Assembly: GCA_016721765.1 (NCBI GenBank)
Contig: JADKHO010000001.1
Span: 732,001-796,000, forward strand
DNA from: Bacteroidota bacterium
GTDB taxonomy: Bacteria; Bacteroidota; Bacteroidia; UBA4408
Direction: 5' to 3'
Length of the DNA: 64,000 nt
The notes under the pieces were generated by a model. The model was not told the origin of the DNA. It did no database searches and saw nothing but the letters and a program-made list of their open reading frames with translations. Positions 37,095-46,827 of the stretch are shown piece by piece. The translations under genes and the position numbers were made by a program. The first letter of the stretch is position 1; each line of letters starts with the position of its first letter.

Positions 37095-37387
37095 AGGCAG
37101 GAATTGGTTTTTGATGCTGTAGTGAACTGTTTAAGGCTGGCACCGGGCGGTGCTCAAGAGCGGATGAATAGCGCTCTAATTTGGCAACTTATGGAAAAGT
37201 AATTGATGGAGGAATGCTGTCAGAAGCTTTTGTAGGAAAAGAGAAATCATGAAGTATATTATGGCATTTGGGAATGTTTACCATCGGGATTTATTTACCA
37301 CCTTCGGCATACGAAAGCTGGTTTTTTAATCATGTCTTATCTTCTTCAGACGTTGCAAAAACCATCGAAGTTGTGAACACCCTTTAA
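37095..37387 (+). pseudogene. hemL: Remnant of hemL (glutamate-1-semialdehyde aminomutase)
   Basis: Three pieces match HemL in order. LVFDAVVNCLRLAPGGAQER (from about 37104) resembles the IFDEVMTGFR-GGAQE region. In another frame NLATYGKVIDGGM (from 37178) matches the block containing the PLP lysine, followed by EAFVGKEKS and an in-frame TGA at 37250. In the same frame GIYLPPSAYESWFFNHVLSS to VVNTL with TAA at 37385 matches the C-terminus. The gene therefore shows one frameshift, one stop and an internal loss of roughly 100 codons, plus loss of its 5' half. It lies between hemC and hemN, where an intact hemL would make sense. Confidence 0.8.
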
Positions 37388-37398
37388 ATTCAAACAAT

Positions 37399-38763
37399 AT
37401 GGACCAAGATATTTTAGGACTTTTAAAAAAATACGATCTTCCGCTTCCGCGCTACACCAGTTATCCAACAGTTCCTTATTGGGAAAAGGAAACACTTAGC
37501 ACCGAAAGCTGGAAACAATCGGTTGTAGAGACATTTAAAAAAGAAAACGGTGAATTGTGCATTTATTTTCACCTGCCATTTTGTGAGAACCTTTGTACTT
37601 TTTGTGCCTGCAACAAGCGTATCACCACCAATCATAAGGTGGAAGAGCCTTATTTAGTGAGTGTTTTAAAAGAGTGGGACATGTACCGTGCCTTGTTGCC
37701 AGACAAACCCAAAATTCGTGAAATTCACTTGGGTGGTGGCACTCCAACCTTTTTTAGTCCAGAAAATTTGCTTGCTTTGATTAATGGAATCACAAAAGAT
37801 GCGGTAGTAGTGCCTGACCATGAATTCAGCATAGAGGTGCATCCCAATTATACGCACGAGGCACATTTAGAGGCTTTGGCATCGGTTGGCTTTAACAGGA
37901 TAAGTTTAGGCGTTCAGGATTTTGACCCTGAAGTGCAATATATAATTAACCGCGTACAATCGTTCGAAAAAACCAAAGAGGTTGTTGACTGGGCTATAAA
38001 ACATGGATACACCAGTATTAATGTGGATTTGATTTATGGCTTGCCGAAGCAAACCGTAAACAGCATCGCCTATACCATAAGTAAAGTAAAAGAATTAAAA
38101 CCCGATCGTATTGCTTTTTATTCATATGCCTTTGTTCCTTGGAAAAGTAAAGCTCAACGCAGATATACCGAAGCGGATTTACCCAAGGCCAACGACAAAT
38201 GGAAGATGTATCAATTGGGAAAAACACTTTTACTGGAACAGGGTTACAAAGCAATTGGCATGGATCACTTTGCATTGCCCAACGACAAACTTTTTGACGC
38301 TGTTTCGAAAGGTACTTTGCACCGCAATTTTATGGGCTATACCACCACACAATCTAAACTAATTATTGCGCTTGGCGCATCCAGCATTAGCGATGCCTGG
38401 ATTGCTTTTGCACAAAATGACGATGTAGTAGAAGAGTACCAAGAAAAAATTTCGCGTGGTGAATTCCCTATTAAAAATGGGCATTTGCTTACTCCGGAAG
38501 ATGTTATGGTGCGTACTAAAATATTAGATCTGATGTGTCGTGGAACTGCTATAATTGACACCTCTGTATTATCCGCGGATTTTCTTAAGTCGTGCATGGG
38601 CGAATTAGCGCTTTTGGCGAAGGACGATTTAGTAAGCTTAAACGGCAATAAAGTTGTTGTAACCGAAAAGGGAAGTTTATTTATCCGTAATATCAGTTCA
38701 ACATTAGATGCCCGATTAAGACGAAAGCAAAGTGCCGGAAATATGTTTAGTCGATCGATTTAG
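37399..38763 (+). CDS. hemN: Oxygen-independent coproporphyrinogen III dehydrogenase
   Basis: This radical-SAM enzyme converts coproporphyrinogen III to protoporphyrinogen IX without oxygen. The 454-residue protein has the true HemN signature: YTSYPTVPYW at the start, FHLPFCENLCTFCACNK with Cys62, Cys66, Cys69 for the 4Fe-4S cluster and the extra Cys71, HLGGGTPTFF, and SLGVQDFDPEVQ. Length fits genuine HemN rather than the shorter HemW homologues. It starts 12 bases after the hemL remnant and probably belonged to the same heme operon. Confidence 0.92.
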   Translation: MDQDILGLLKKYDLPLPRYTSYPTVPYWEKETLSTESWKQSVVETFKKENGELCIYFHLPFCENLCTFCACNKRITTNHKVEEPYLVSVLKEWDMYRALLPDKPKIREIHLGGGTPTFFSPENLLALINGITKDAVVVPDHEFSIEVHPNYTHEAHLEALASVGFNRISLGVQDFDPEVQYIINRVQSFEKTKEVVDWAIKHGYTSINVDLIYGLPKQTVNSIAYTISKVKELKPDRIAFYSYAFVPWKSKAQRRYTEADLPKANDKWKMYQLGKTLLLEQGYKAIGMDHFALPNDKLFDAVSKGTLHRNFMGYTTTQSKLIIALGASSISDAWIAFAQNDDVVEEYQEKISRGEFPIKNGHLLTPEDVMVRTKILDLMCRGTAIIDTSVLSADFLKSCMGELALLAKDDLVSLNGNKVVVTEKGSLFIRNISSTLDARLRRKQSAGNMFSRSI

Positions 38764-38928
38764 AAAGGCTTGAATGTATTGATTTCTTTGCTGAAGAACA
38801 TAAAATTGCTTTTGTTCCAAGAAGCATGCTTTCTTTCTGAAAACATGATATTCGTCTTAAAAGTGCCGGTTGAGATACTAAAAAAGCAAAAGAAAAAAAA
38901 TTGTGCCGGCCGAGGAAGCCAGCAGCAT

Positions 38929-39330
38929 TTAGTGGATTATTTCCCGATTTACAAGTGAATTTACTACCCGTAAAATTACCTCAATGCGCACCGGTTTATT
39001 GAGGTAAAAATCAGCCCCACACTCATGCGCTAATAAAGCCACGTATTCCCCATCGTCGGCTGTTAAAAATAGCAAGGGAATATTTTTCAGCAGATCATCC
39101 GATTTTAAATTTTTGCACAATGCAATGCCATCCATAAGCGGCATGCGAATATCCGAAACTATCACATCCGGTAACGTTGCGTATGCACTAGTAAGTGCAC
39201 TCATGCCATCCATTCCGGTAATTACATCATACCCGTTCTTTCGAAAATGATACGACAAAAATTCAAGTATATCGTCTTCGTCGTCAACAAGTAGGATTTT
39301 CTTTTTAGCCGGGCTTAATTCTGTTTGCAT
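38929..39330 (-). CDS. Single-domain response regulator
   Basis: The 133-residue protein is a lone receiver domain: LLVDDEDD with acidic pocket residues, DVIVSDIRMP with phospho-acceptor Asp60, FLTADD, and LNKPV with Lys112. There is no output domain, so it acts through protein contacts. No histidine kinase is nearby. It is convergent with hemN. Confidence 0.85.
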   Translation of the reverse strand: MQTELSPAKKKILLVDDEDDILEFLSYHFRKNGYDVITGMDGMSALTSAYATLPDVIVSDIRMPLMDGIALCKNLKSDDLLKNIPLLFLTADDGEYVALLAHECGADFYLNKPVRIEVILRVVNSLVNREIIH

Positions 39331-39417
39331 CTCATACTTTTTTACAATTCAAAAGTAGAAGACACATATTAGCAAGAGATTATGAATGAGTTAAAAAAAC
39401 ATCACTAATTTTTAGTT

Positions 39418-41076
39418 TTAGCCGTGGGCTTCAACACTGCAAGCCTTCCACAAGCGATAACCACCGGATAAATTTTTAACTCGCTTAAAATCATTTTGCA
39501 CCAAAATGCGTTGCGCCAAATAACCCCTTAATCCTGCTTGACAGTAAATAAAATAGTTTTTATCCTTAGCAAGTGAATCTAACTTGTCGCGCAATTCATC
39601 CAAGGGAAGGTTAATTGCCTTTTCAATATGTCCTTGAGCAAACTCTTCGGGTGTGCGCACATCCAGCAATACATCGGCTTCACCAATTTTATCCAACTCA
39701 TTCCAATAAAATAATTTTAACTTCTCCGTTAAAATATTTTCTGCTACAAAGCCCGCCATGTTTATCGGGTCTTTAGCGGAAGAATAGGGCGGCGCATAGG
39801 CATGTTCAAATTCCATTAATTCATAAATGTTGCTTTTTCGTTGGATTACGGACGAGAGCACATCCATTCGTTTATCCACCCCTTCATATCCTACAATTTG
39901 CGCACTATACAAGGCTCCATTATCCGGCGAAAAAGCAATTTGAATACTCATTTGCTTCGCTCCGGGATAATATCCGGCGTGAGAACCGCTGTGTGTGGTA
40001 CTTACAAGGTGTTTGATTTCGGCACGCGACAAGTGTTTGGATGCTGTACCGGCGATTGCAACTGTGAGGTCGAAAACTTTTACAATAGCTGTATTGATGG
40101 AGCCTCTGTAGCTTTGCTTGTTGCCCAACACAATGTTATTGGCACATATTCGCCCCTGCTTGTTGGCTGGTCCTGCCAAATAGGTATTCATGGATTGGCC
40201 GCTTATGGGGTTCGAAAATTCAATCGCATCACCCACTGCATAAATATCGGGGTTGGATGTTTGTAAAAATTCATTCACCCAAATCCCTTTGGCATCTCCC
40301 TGTTTTAAGCCTGCCACCGCTGCCAGCTGGGTATCCGGCCGAACACCAATAGAGAGAATTACCACATCGGCTTCAAGTTGCTTTCCACTTTTTAAACTGA
40401 GGGTGATTCCTTCACTCGTTTTTTCGAAAGCGCTCACGGCATCGCTTAATATTAAGTTCACACCCTTGTCGCGTATGTGTTCTTGCACCAGCGCTGCCAT
40501 GGGAAAATCCAAAGGCGCCAATACTTGGTTTCCCATTTCTAGAATACTTACATGCAATCCAAGTCCATGCATGCTTTCGGCCATTTCCAAACCAATAAAC
40601 CCGGCGCCCACCACCACGGCTCTTTTTACATTTTTTTGCTGCACAAACGCTTTAATGAAATCGGTATCGTTTACATTTCGAAGCGTAAATATTCCTTCGC
40701 TGGCAATACCCGGTAAAGGCGGACGAAGTGGCGTAGCACCGGGCGACAATACCAGTTTGTCGTAACTTTCCTCGTAGGATGTACCACTTGTCTGATCCAA
40801 AGCTGTAAGGATCTTTGTAGTTGGATTTATTGAGATTACCTCAGTTAATGTGCGCACATCAATAGCAAAGCGCTGGTTGAATGCAGCAGCCGTTTGCACG
40901 AAAAGTGCATTTCTGTCCTTAATTACATCCCCAATATAATAGGGCAAACCACAATTGGCATACGAAATATATTCTCCCTTTTCGAAAATAATAATTTCCG
41001 CTTTTTCATCCAATCTTCTCAAACGTGCGGCTGTACTGGCTCCTCCGGCTACTGCTCCAACAATTATGTATTTCAT
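39418..41076 (-). CDS. FAD-dependent CoA-disulfide-reductase-like protein with rhodanese domain
   Basis: The 552-residue protein is a fusion. Residues 1-445 form a pyridine nucleotide-disulfide oxidoreductase: FAD site VGAVAGGASTAARLRR, single redox Cys42 in YANCGLPYYIGD as in CoA-disulfide reductases and NADH oxidases, NAD site VVGAGFIGLEMAE, and YAVGDAIEF. Residues 460-552 form a rhodanese domain (DVRTPEEFAQGHIEKAINLP, catalytic Cys in YCQAGLRGY). Such fusions reduce CoA disulfides or persulfides using NAD(P)H. It is a single gene, separated from its neighbours by about 90 to 100 bases. Confidence 0.88.
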   Translation of the reverse strand: MKYIIVGAVAGGASTAARLRRLDEKAEIIIFEKGEYISYANCGLPYYIGDVIKDRNALFVQTAAAFNQRFAIDVRTLTEVISINPTTKILTALDQTSGTSYEESYDKLVLSPGATPLRPPLPGIASEGIFTLRNVNDTDFIKAFVQQKNVKRAVVVGAGFIGLEMAESMHGLGLHVSILEMGNQVLAPLDFPMAALVQEHIRDKGVNLILSDAVSAFEKTSEGITLSLKSGKQLEADVVILSIGVRPDTQLAAVAGLKQGDAKGIWVNEFLQTSNPDIYAVGDAIEFSNPISGQSMNTYLAGPANKQGRICANNIVLGNKQSYRGSINTAIVKVFDLTVAIAGTASKHLSRAEIKHLVSTTHSGSHAGYYPGAKQMSIQIAFSPDNGALYSAQIVGYEGVDKRMDVLSSVIQRKSNIYELMEFEHAYAPPYSSAKDPINMAGFVAENILTEKLKLFYWNELDKIGEADVLLDVRTPEEFAQGHIEKAINLPLDELRDKLDSLAKDKNYFIYCQAGLRGYLAQRILVQNDFKRVKNLSGGYRLWKACSVEAHG

Positions 41077-41174
41077 ATCGTTTATTTTTTAACGATACAA
41101 AATTAGCGCTTCAATGCGCGCTGCTTTGCAACATTAGTTACTTAAGCGCATGCATTTTATACAGGAAATGTCCA

Positions 41175-41672
41175 TCACATTGTTTCATCCGCACTCGGAC
41201 CATATACTCCCGGAATAGGAATATTCAACAAGCGCAAATACACACCCAGTTGTGCGCGGTGATGCACGATTTGGCAATAGGCATGGCGAATGGTTTCGAG
41301 CTTACTTTGCTTCACATATACAATTGCCCCATTTCGTAAGGTCCAGAATTCCTCTAAAAGTGCATCACTACTTTTTTGCAGGTGCAATTTGGCAACAGCA
41401 GCATTTTTTTCGTAGTACTTTACCAATTCTGCACCATTGCTGCACTTGTCGGGATTATACGGACTGCTTGCAAAATCCAATTCATCGGTTGTTAAGCCAT
41501 AGGTAATCCAATTGGGTAAATCGGCAATGTGTGTCGCTAAATCCATTAGCTTCATACTCTTTGCATGTGGCTTCCAGTCGGCTTTGTCGGCAGGCACTAG
41601 CTGTAACATTTTAATTGTTCCAATACTTTCGTGTTCGAGTTCCTTCAGGAACGATTCCATAAATGTGATCAT
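41175..41672 (-). CDS. DinB-like metalloprotein
   Basis: The 165-residue product has the DinB four-helix pattern: an early helix, LATHIADLPNW with a metal-ligand His, and IRHAYCQIVHHRAQLGVYLR with the paired His. The ATG at 41672 (MITFMESFLKEL) is chosen because the 16 residues before it in the frame do not fit the family. The DinB superfamily is induced by damage in Bacillus but its members are mostly of unknown function, some acting as thiol transferases. It lies 70 bases after a WYL-type regulator gene on the same strand, a common pairing. Confidence 0.75.
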   Translation of the reverse strand: MITFMESFLKELEHESIGTIKMLQLVPADKADWKPHAKSMKLMDLATHIADLPNWITYGLTTDELDFASSPYNPDKCSNGAELVKYYEKNAAVAKLHLQKSSDALLEEFWTLRNGAIVYVKQSKLETIRHAYCQIVHHRAQLGVYLRLLNIPIPGVYGPSADETM

Positions 41673-41742
41673 AGATTTTAGTTTTAGATTTTGAACAAAA
41701 CTAAAAGCGGTGTATGACAACAGTATGTCAGTAGGTTTAAAA

Positions 41743-42735
41743 TTATTTTTTGCTTTTTTCTTTTTCGCTAGCGTTCATCGATTTAGCAAAATCGCTATTC
41801 TTTATAGCGCTTGCCAATTCCAGGATACGTGCTTTTAAAGCGGGTGGACTCACAATTTCGGCACTGTCGCCAAACATCATGTACCAGCGGGCAAAACCTT
41901 CGAGGGAGGAGGTTAAAAAAGTTTGTTCCAACGTATCGTTCACCTCTTTTTCAGAAACAAACCCTTGATAATATTTTTGTTCGCCCAGGTATTTCAAAAT
42001 GTTCTTTTGTACACGTATAACAACTTCTGTCAAGTCTCTCTTTTCTTGAGTGAGTGCTTTTAAATAATTTTTTAGTGGGGGATGTTGCTTCTTAAATGGG
42101 ATAAAAGTGGTTTCGAGATGAGAAATCCGATCGAGCCGAAACGTGCGGTAATCCTTGCGCATCCAACAATAGGCTATGAGGTACCAAGCGCTGATGTCGA
42201 AAAAAACACCAATAGCCTCAATGTTTCTATTGCTTCTTTGTTGACTGTGGTTGGCAAAATAATCCAATTTTAATACGCATTGTTGCGTGATGCTTTGGAG
42301 TATTAGTTGCAGGGTATTGCTTGTTTTAGTATCCTTAGGAAAGTAGCGATTATCCAACACTTCGATGTGTTGGTTCATATTTTCAAGATGTTGTTTATCA
42401 TCGCTACGAAGTACTGCCTTTATTTTATAAAGTGCTGCTTCGTAAATTTTAAATGTGTCGGCATCGGTGAGTTTCTCGACAAGTTTTTCGGCAGTTAAAA
42501 ATGCGGTTGCTTCTTCTTTGGTAAACATTACGGGAGGCAAACGATAACCTTCCATCAGTGAATAACCCACACCGGCTTCACTCACAATGGGCACTCCTGC
42601 TTCTTCCAGGGTTTTAATATCGCGGTAAGCAGTACGCAAACTAATCGAAAAGCGATCCGCAATAGCTTGCCCAGTTACCACACGTTTGGATTGCAATTGT
42701 ATTAAAATAGCTGATATACGGTCGATGCGGTTCAT
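41743..42735 (-). CDS. YafY-type HTH/WYL transcriptional regulator
   Basis: The 330-residue protein starts with a winged helix (RISAILIQLQSKRVVTGQAI, then FSISLRTAYRDIKTLEEAGV) and has a WYL domain near 175-210 (DISAWYLIAYCWMRKDYRTF). WYL domains bind ligands, nucleic acids or modified nucleotides; in single-regulator form they usually control neighbouring genes. Here the DinB-like gene directly downstream is the likely target. Confidence 0.82.
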   Translation of the reverse strand: MNRIDRISAILIQLQSKRVVTGQAIADRFSISLRTAYRDIKTLEEAGVPIVSEAGVGYSLMEGYRLPPVMFTKEEATAFLTAEKLVEKLTDADTFKIYEAALYKIKAVLRSDDKQHLENMNQHIEVLDNRYFPKDTKTSNTLQLILQSITQQCVLKLDYFANHSQQRSNRNIEAIGVFFDISAWYLIAYCWMRKDYRTFRLDRISHLETTFIPFKKQHPPLKNYLKALTQEKRDLTEVVIRVQKNILKYLGEQKYYQGFVSEKEVNDTLEQTFLTSSLEGFARWYMMFGDSAEIVSPPALKARILELASAIKNSDFAKSMNASEKEKSKK

Positions 42736-42993
42736 GTGTTTGCGAAACTAAGAAATTGAAATTAGATGCATTTTAGTTGTTATCCATATTCTATTTGCAC
42801 TTACTAGTTGTGGAATTGTTTATGCTTTTAGCGATAAAGGAAATTCACTATTTACAACATCAATAATTGACTTAAAACTGAACTACGTTTTTGATTAAAA
42901 CATACTATCACCAAGGCATGCGCAACAAAGAGGCAAGCTAAATTTCCACCCACTTGTCGCAAATAGCGGAAATTCAAAATGAAAAGTATACGA

Positions 42994-43024
42994 TTTGTTT
43001 AGTATCAAATAAATTTTAGATTTG
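42994..43024 (+). promoter_or_regulatory. Bacteroidota promoter, TTTG-N19-TAGATTTG
   Basis: TTTG at 42994-42997 and TAGATTTG at 43017-43024 are 19 bases apart and match the -33/-7 consensus of the Bacteroidota housekeeping sigma factor. The start codon at 43049 lies 24 bases downstream, which also rules out the frame's first possible start at 43022. The rest of the 313-base gap before the next start shows no gene. Confidence 0.8.
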
Positions 43025-43048
43025 TATAAACACCTTAAAATTTTAAAC

Positions 43049-44719
43049 ATGAAAAAACTATTCCTATCCCTATGTGTTTATTTTGTTTTTGTAAATTTTA
43101 GTACTTCACGTGCTCAAGCGCCTACCCGGCTTGAAGGGTATAATAGTAAAGATCCTTATTCGGTGCTTTATGCATGGTACAATCCAACAGCAGAATGGAA
43201 AGCATGGTTTGAAAAGACAAATAAAGGCATCCTAGCCACAGCGGCCCCAAAGGGTTGTAGCGCTACCCATAAAAAATATGTGCACAAAATTGTTTTTTCC
43301 TCCGAACCCATTATTTATGGTAAAGAGGATGAATCTAAATTTACCAACTCTTTCGAGTATGCCCAACCCATTTATGCCATGGCTTATTTTTCTAAACCGA
43401 TTAAGGACCTTGATCCTGCCAAATGGAGACATTTGAATTTGGTAAGAAGGTCGCTGCCTGACGGAGAGCCAACCGAAAATGACAAGGGATGGTTCGATTA
43501 TGACAATTGGGATGAAGCGCAGACTTACCTCTCATTTCCCGTTGTAAAATCTCCTTCTGATCCTGCAAAGTATATTTTTGCCTTTGATCAAACGACCAAA
43601 TTTGAGTGGTTTTTTAGTGCAAATGAAAGGTCTCAGGTATTAGCTTCTTTGTATGATGATGAAGCCTTTGGGGTTTTAAATGTGGATAGTAGGGTTGGCG
43701 GTTACAGTAGTACTAGCCTGTATAGCATGCGCCGTGCTTGGTATAATCCAAGTGAAAATGATCGTGCTTGGTTTTTCGAATTTAACAATAAATCTCTTGC
43801 CGAGAGCGCACCGGATGGCAGTAGTGCTATGCATAAAAAATACCTGCATAGAATAGTTTACTCCAAAGAGCCTATTATTTATGGTCAAGAGGATGAATCA
43901 AAGTTTACACGCGATTTTAAATTTGGAGATAATATATATGCCATGGCTTATTTATCAAAAACAGTTAGAGAATTGGACGCGGGAAATAAATTAGATTTTG
44001 TGAAAATACTTAGCAGAGTTTTTCCAAGTGGAGATGAAAAGAAAGGCTATGCTTCTGAGAAGTTAACTCTTTACGATGCAGCCACGGAATCAAAGGAAAA
44101 AACTTACTTGTCGTTTTACATCATGAAACCATCATCTGATGGGAATAACTATTATTATTCGACTGCTGTATGTAATTATTTTGCAAAATTAGGGACTTAT
44201 GATAACCTGCAGCTTTTCTCTTCGGTATACAATGACAATGCTACTGGAACTTTTAATTATAATATAACGGGGACAACAGAAAATGATTTTATAGCCCTTA
44301 AGAAAGCGTTTGCTAAAGCTGCAGAACCTGCTGAAAAACTTAAAGCCGATGCAGCACTAAACAGCAAGGAAATGCCTAAGCAATGGACAGAGCAATCAGC
44401 TCCTTTAGGAGGAGGTATTACGCTGGCACAAATAAAATCCGGTTATTTAGCCGCATATCCGGGTTCAACCGTTGTTAAAATTGTTGTTCATCCTGCTCCA
44501 CAACCCTTATGGTCAGTAAACACCAACGCCTTGGGTATTCCTGTTTCTCAATATAATAATCAGGAGATGTATGTTTTTTGCAAAGATGCATCCGGCTGCT
44601 GGATGGGAAGTGTTGATTTTTACAAAGATTATTTAGGAGGAGGCACTTACGGAAAACCATATTTAGTTGCAAAATCGGTTTATGGTACCGATTATTTACC
44701 TTGCTCGAAGATGAAATAA
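43049..44719 (+). CDS. Secreted protein with internal duplication, function unknown
   Basis: The 556-residue protein has a signal peptide (MKKLFLSLCVYFVFVNFSTS). Two halves of about 180 residues are homologous: AWYNPTAEWKAWFEKTNKG then EPIIYGKEDESKFT in the first, and AWYNPSENDRAWFFEFNNKS then EPIIYGQEDESKFT in the second. A third, distinct C-terminal domain (from about residue 425) contains MPKQWTEQS, then MYVFCKDASGCWMGSVDFYK. No family is recognised and no T9SS domain is present. It has a strong consensus promoter of its own. Confidence 0.7.
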   Translation: MKKLFLSLCVYFVFVNFSTSRAQAPTRLEGYNSKDPYSVLYAWYNPTAEWKAWFEKTNKGILATAAPKGCSATHKKYVHKIVFSSEPIIYGKEDESKFTNSFEYAQPIYAMAYFSKPIKDLDPAKWRHLNLVRRSLPDGEPTENDKGWFDYDNWDEAQTYLSFPVVKSPSDPAKYIFAFDQTTKFEWFFSANERSQVLASLYDDEAFGVLNVDSRVGGYSSTSLYSMRRAWYNPSENDRAWFFEFNNKSLAESAPDGSSAMHKKYLHRIVYSKEPIIYGQEDESKFTRDFKFGDNIYAMAYLSKTVRELDAGNKLDFVKILSRVFPSGDEKKGYASEKLTLYDAATESKEKTYLSFYIMKPSSDGNNYYYSTAVCNYFAKLGTYDNLQLFSSVYNDNATGTFNYNITGTTENDFIALKKAFAKAAEPAEKLKADAALNSKEMPKQWTEQSAPLGGGITLAQIKSGYLAAYPGSTVVKIVVHPAPQPLWSVNTNALGIPVSQYNNQEMYVFCKDASGCWMGSVDFYKDYLGGGTYGKPYLVAKSVYGTDYLPCSKMK

Positions 44720-44756
44720 AGGCACAAAGCCCTTCTTTAATAACGCGCTATTTCTA

Positions 44757-45782
44757 ATGCTCATTCTTCAACACTCCTTTCGCTTTTCGGTGATTGCATT
44801 TATGCTATGCTCCATCTTATCTGTTGCTCAAACAACGGAACTTGTTTATAATGATAGAGACACGAGTTATATTGGCAATCCATTTATGCAGTCATTTGGT
44901 TTGATAAAACCTCATGCATTCAAAGATGGGAGCTACCTCATTTATACGGATGGTAAAAAAAACAATATACTATTTAAGGGTTTTATAAAGGAAGGAAAAA
45001 CAAATGGGATTTATTATTCCTATAAAAAAAATAATTCGGATTCGGTATTAAGAGAATCAAAAACTGTACTTAAAACAAGAGAAGGAAAATTTGATGGTTG
45101 GTGTAAATTACTTGCGTTTAATACCTACAATATTTGTTATCAATATCATTTCTTATTTTATAAAGGTGTGCTTCAAAAAGTAAAAATTACAGATGCTTTC
45201 ATGAGCGAAAATGGATTTAATAACCCGCTTGATTTGGATTCTAACACCACTCGTAAATCAACAGATACACTTGTGCTTTCATTCAATAAGCAAAAAATAG
45301 AATGTGTTCAATTTTTGCGTTCCGAAAACTCTTTCACCATTAAATCGCCCTTAAGTAATACCTGCATAAACGATAGTACCGAATTAGAAACTGCGCTGCC
45401 TATTGCATCCATCTATAAGAATAATGGTGCTAATGATTCAATGCAAATTAGCTTTCAGAAACAATATTCTATAAAGACAAAAAAATCATCCGTTGAGGGA
45501 CATTTGCAGTTTCAATACGATTCATTAAAACAGTTTAACCGATTCGTTTTAAATAGTTGGTTTTTTGTGGATTACTCCAACCACATTAATTTTGACCTGT
45601 TTGAAATTAGGTTTAGTAAAAAGAATAATGATTGGATGGTAAAATGTACAATTGGTTTTGAACCAATAGAATCATATCCAGAGGATTTAACAAGCAAAGA
45701 TGAACCGCAGATTCTCTATATTGATAATTCAAACTATTTTTATTTTAATTCCAATTGGGTGTTGGATATGAATGACCAATAA
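44757..45782 (+). CDS. Hypothetical secreted protein
   Basis: The 341-residue product begins with a likely signal peptide (FSVIAFMLCSILSVAQ). The body contains short beta-type segments such as GSYLIYTDGKKNNILFKGFI, KTNGIYYSYK and GKFDGWCKLL, reminiscent of MORN-like repeats, but the spacing is too irregular to be sure. It starts 38 bases after the duplicated-domain protein gene and may share its transcript. Function unknown. Confidence 0.6.
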   Translation: MLILQHSFRFSVIAFMLCSILSVAQTTELVYNDRDTSYIGNPFMQSFGLIKPHAFKDGSYLIYTDGKKNNILFKGFIKEGKTNGIYYSYKKNNSDSVLRESKTVLKTREGKFDGWCKLLAFNTYNICYQYHFLFYKGVLQKVKITDAFMSENGFNNPLDLDSNTTRKSTDTLVLSFNKQKIECVQFLRSENSFTIKSPLSNTCINDSTELETALPIASIYKNNGANDSMQISFQKQYSIKTKKSSVEGHLQFQYDSLKQFNRFVLNSWFFVDYSNHINFDLFEIRFSKKNNDWMVKCTIGFEPIESYPEDLTSKDEPQILYIDNSNYFYFNSNWVLDMNDQ

Positions 45783-45813
45783 ATATCAAAATTTGTATCC
45801 AATTCACAGAACT

Positions 45814-46233
45814 TTATAAGCCTTTAGTTGGAATACCATGCTTTAGCGCCCATGGAACGAGTTCTGCTTTTAAGTTTTTAGAAAAGCCCGAGGGGACTCC
45901 AATTTTTTTTCCGTCCCATTTAAACATTTTTAATAACCAAGTATCCTGAATTTTTTCAATTTTGTTGGCCTCAAACACAATACTATTCGGCAATTGAGAG
46001 GCAAGATTATTTAGCTCAGTTTCGTTAATTTCCGATGGAAGTTCTCCGCTCGTGCTGGGATCGGCCAATGCCTTAATAACATAACCCGAAAGACCGCCAA
46101 TACTTCTACCTGCACTTTCAAGTAGGGCATTCCCTTTTGAAGAGCACAAAAAGTAAAGCGCTTTATCGGCAATAATTAATTTTCCTAAAAATGTATTTCG
46201 CCCGTTTGATAATTTAATTGTGTATGCGTTCAT
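45814..46233 (-). CDS. Hypothetical 139-residue protein
   Basis: The ATG at 46233 (MNAYTIKLSNGRNTFLGKLI) is preferred over the frame start at 46302, whose 23 extra residues look unrelated. The start reads like a GRAM- or PH-like strand pattern (GKLIIADKALYFLCSS), and the middle is helical. No signal peptide or membrane helix is present. It is convergent with the preceding secreted-protein gene. Function unknown. Confidence 0.55.
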   Translation of the reverse strand: MNAYTIKLSNGRNTFLGKLIIADKALYFLCSSKGNALLESAGRSIGGLSGYVIKALADPSTSGELPSEINETELNNLASQLPNSIVFEANKIEKIQDTWLLKMFKWDGKKIGVPSGFSKNLKAELVPWALKHGIPTKGL

Positions 46234-46323
46234 TGTTAAATGGATTAAGTTTTTGATTTTGATATCTTGCCAAGGAAAGTACTCTGAACATAGCTTTGCC
46301 AATAGTATATTGGCTTCCGATTT

Positions 46324-46827
46324 TTAAGGGTATCTTATAAGTGTGATAACATAAGGTAACATTAAAGCATCCATATCTATTTGCGAGTTGGTTGCAACTA
46401 AAACTTTAATTTTGGGATAGCCTTCAGCTAAATAAGATACAATTTTTCCGGTGGCAACTGTTTTATTCGCCCGTTCTGTAAATCCGGCCTTTTTTAGTTG
46501 ACTCATAAAATCTAAGTAATGTGCAGATACCGCTGTTCTAAAACCTGCAGCTACAGAGCCATCCGTATTTATCGATATCATAGCTACATTTTTATAATTG
46601 GCTGTTTTGTCTGTCGGTATTGCAAAACTCTTGCTTGAAAGGAAAGTACAATACTTAAATTTTAAAGTGTCCTTCTTTTCATAAAAACTAAATCCCTTCT
46701 TTGTTACCAAATCGCTAAAACAATCAAATGTTTTACACTTCGATTTTTCGATTAAGTCGTTTAAAGTTACTGTTTGTGCTACTGAAATGGTTGAAAGCAA
46801 AACAAATATTATTAGTATTCTTTTCAT
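46324..46827 (-). CDS. Hypothetical small secreted protein
   Basis: The 167-residue product has an N-terminal signal (MKRILIIFVLLSTISVAQ). The body is a mixed alpha/beta sequence with KCKTFDCFSDLVTKKGFSFY and no recognised motif. It lies 90 bases upstream of another small gene on the same strand. Function unknown. Confidence 0.6.
   Translation of the reverse strand: MKRILIIFVLLSTISVAQTVTLNDLIEKSKCKTFDCFSDLVTKKGFSFYEKKDTLKFKYCTFLSSKSFAIPTDKTANYKNVAMISINTDGSVAAGFRTAVSAHYLDFMSQLKKAGFTERANKTVATGKIVSYLAEGYPKIKVLVATNSQIDMDALMLPYVITLIRYP

Noticed and set aside
38770..38958. 62-codon plus-strand frame after hemN
   Set aside because: Low-complexity Lys/Leu composition, no recognisable protein, and it overlaps the end of the response regulator gene on the other strand.
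40253..40765. 170-codon plus-strand frame opposite the CoA-disulfide-reductase-like gene
   Set aside because: Fully antisense to a gene with clear FAD, NAD and redox-Cys motifs; Ser/Pro-rich shadow composition.
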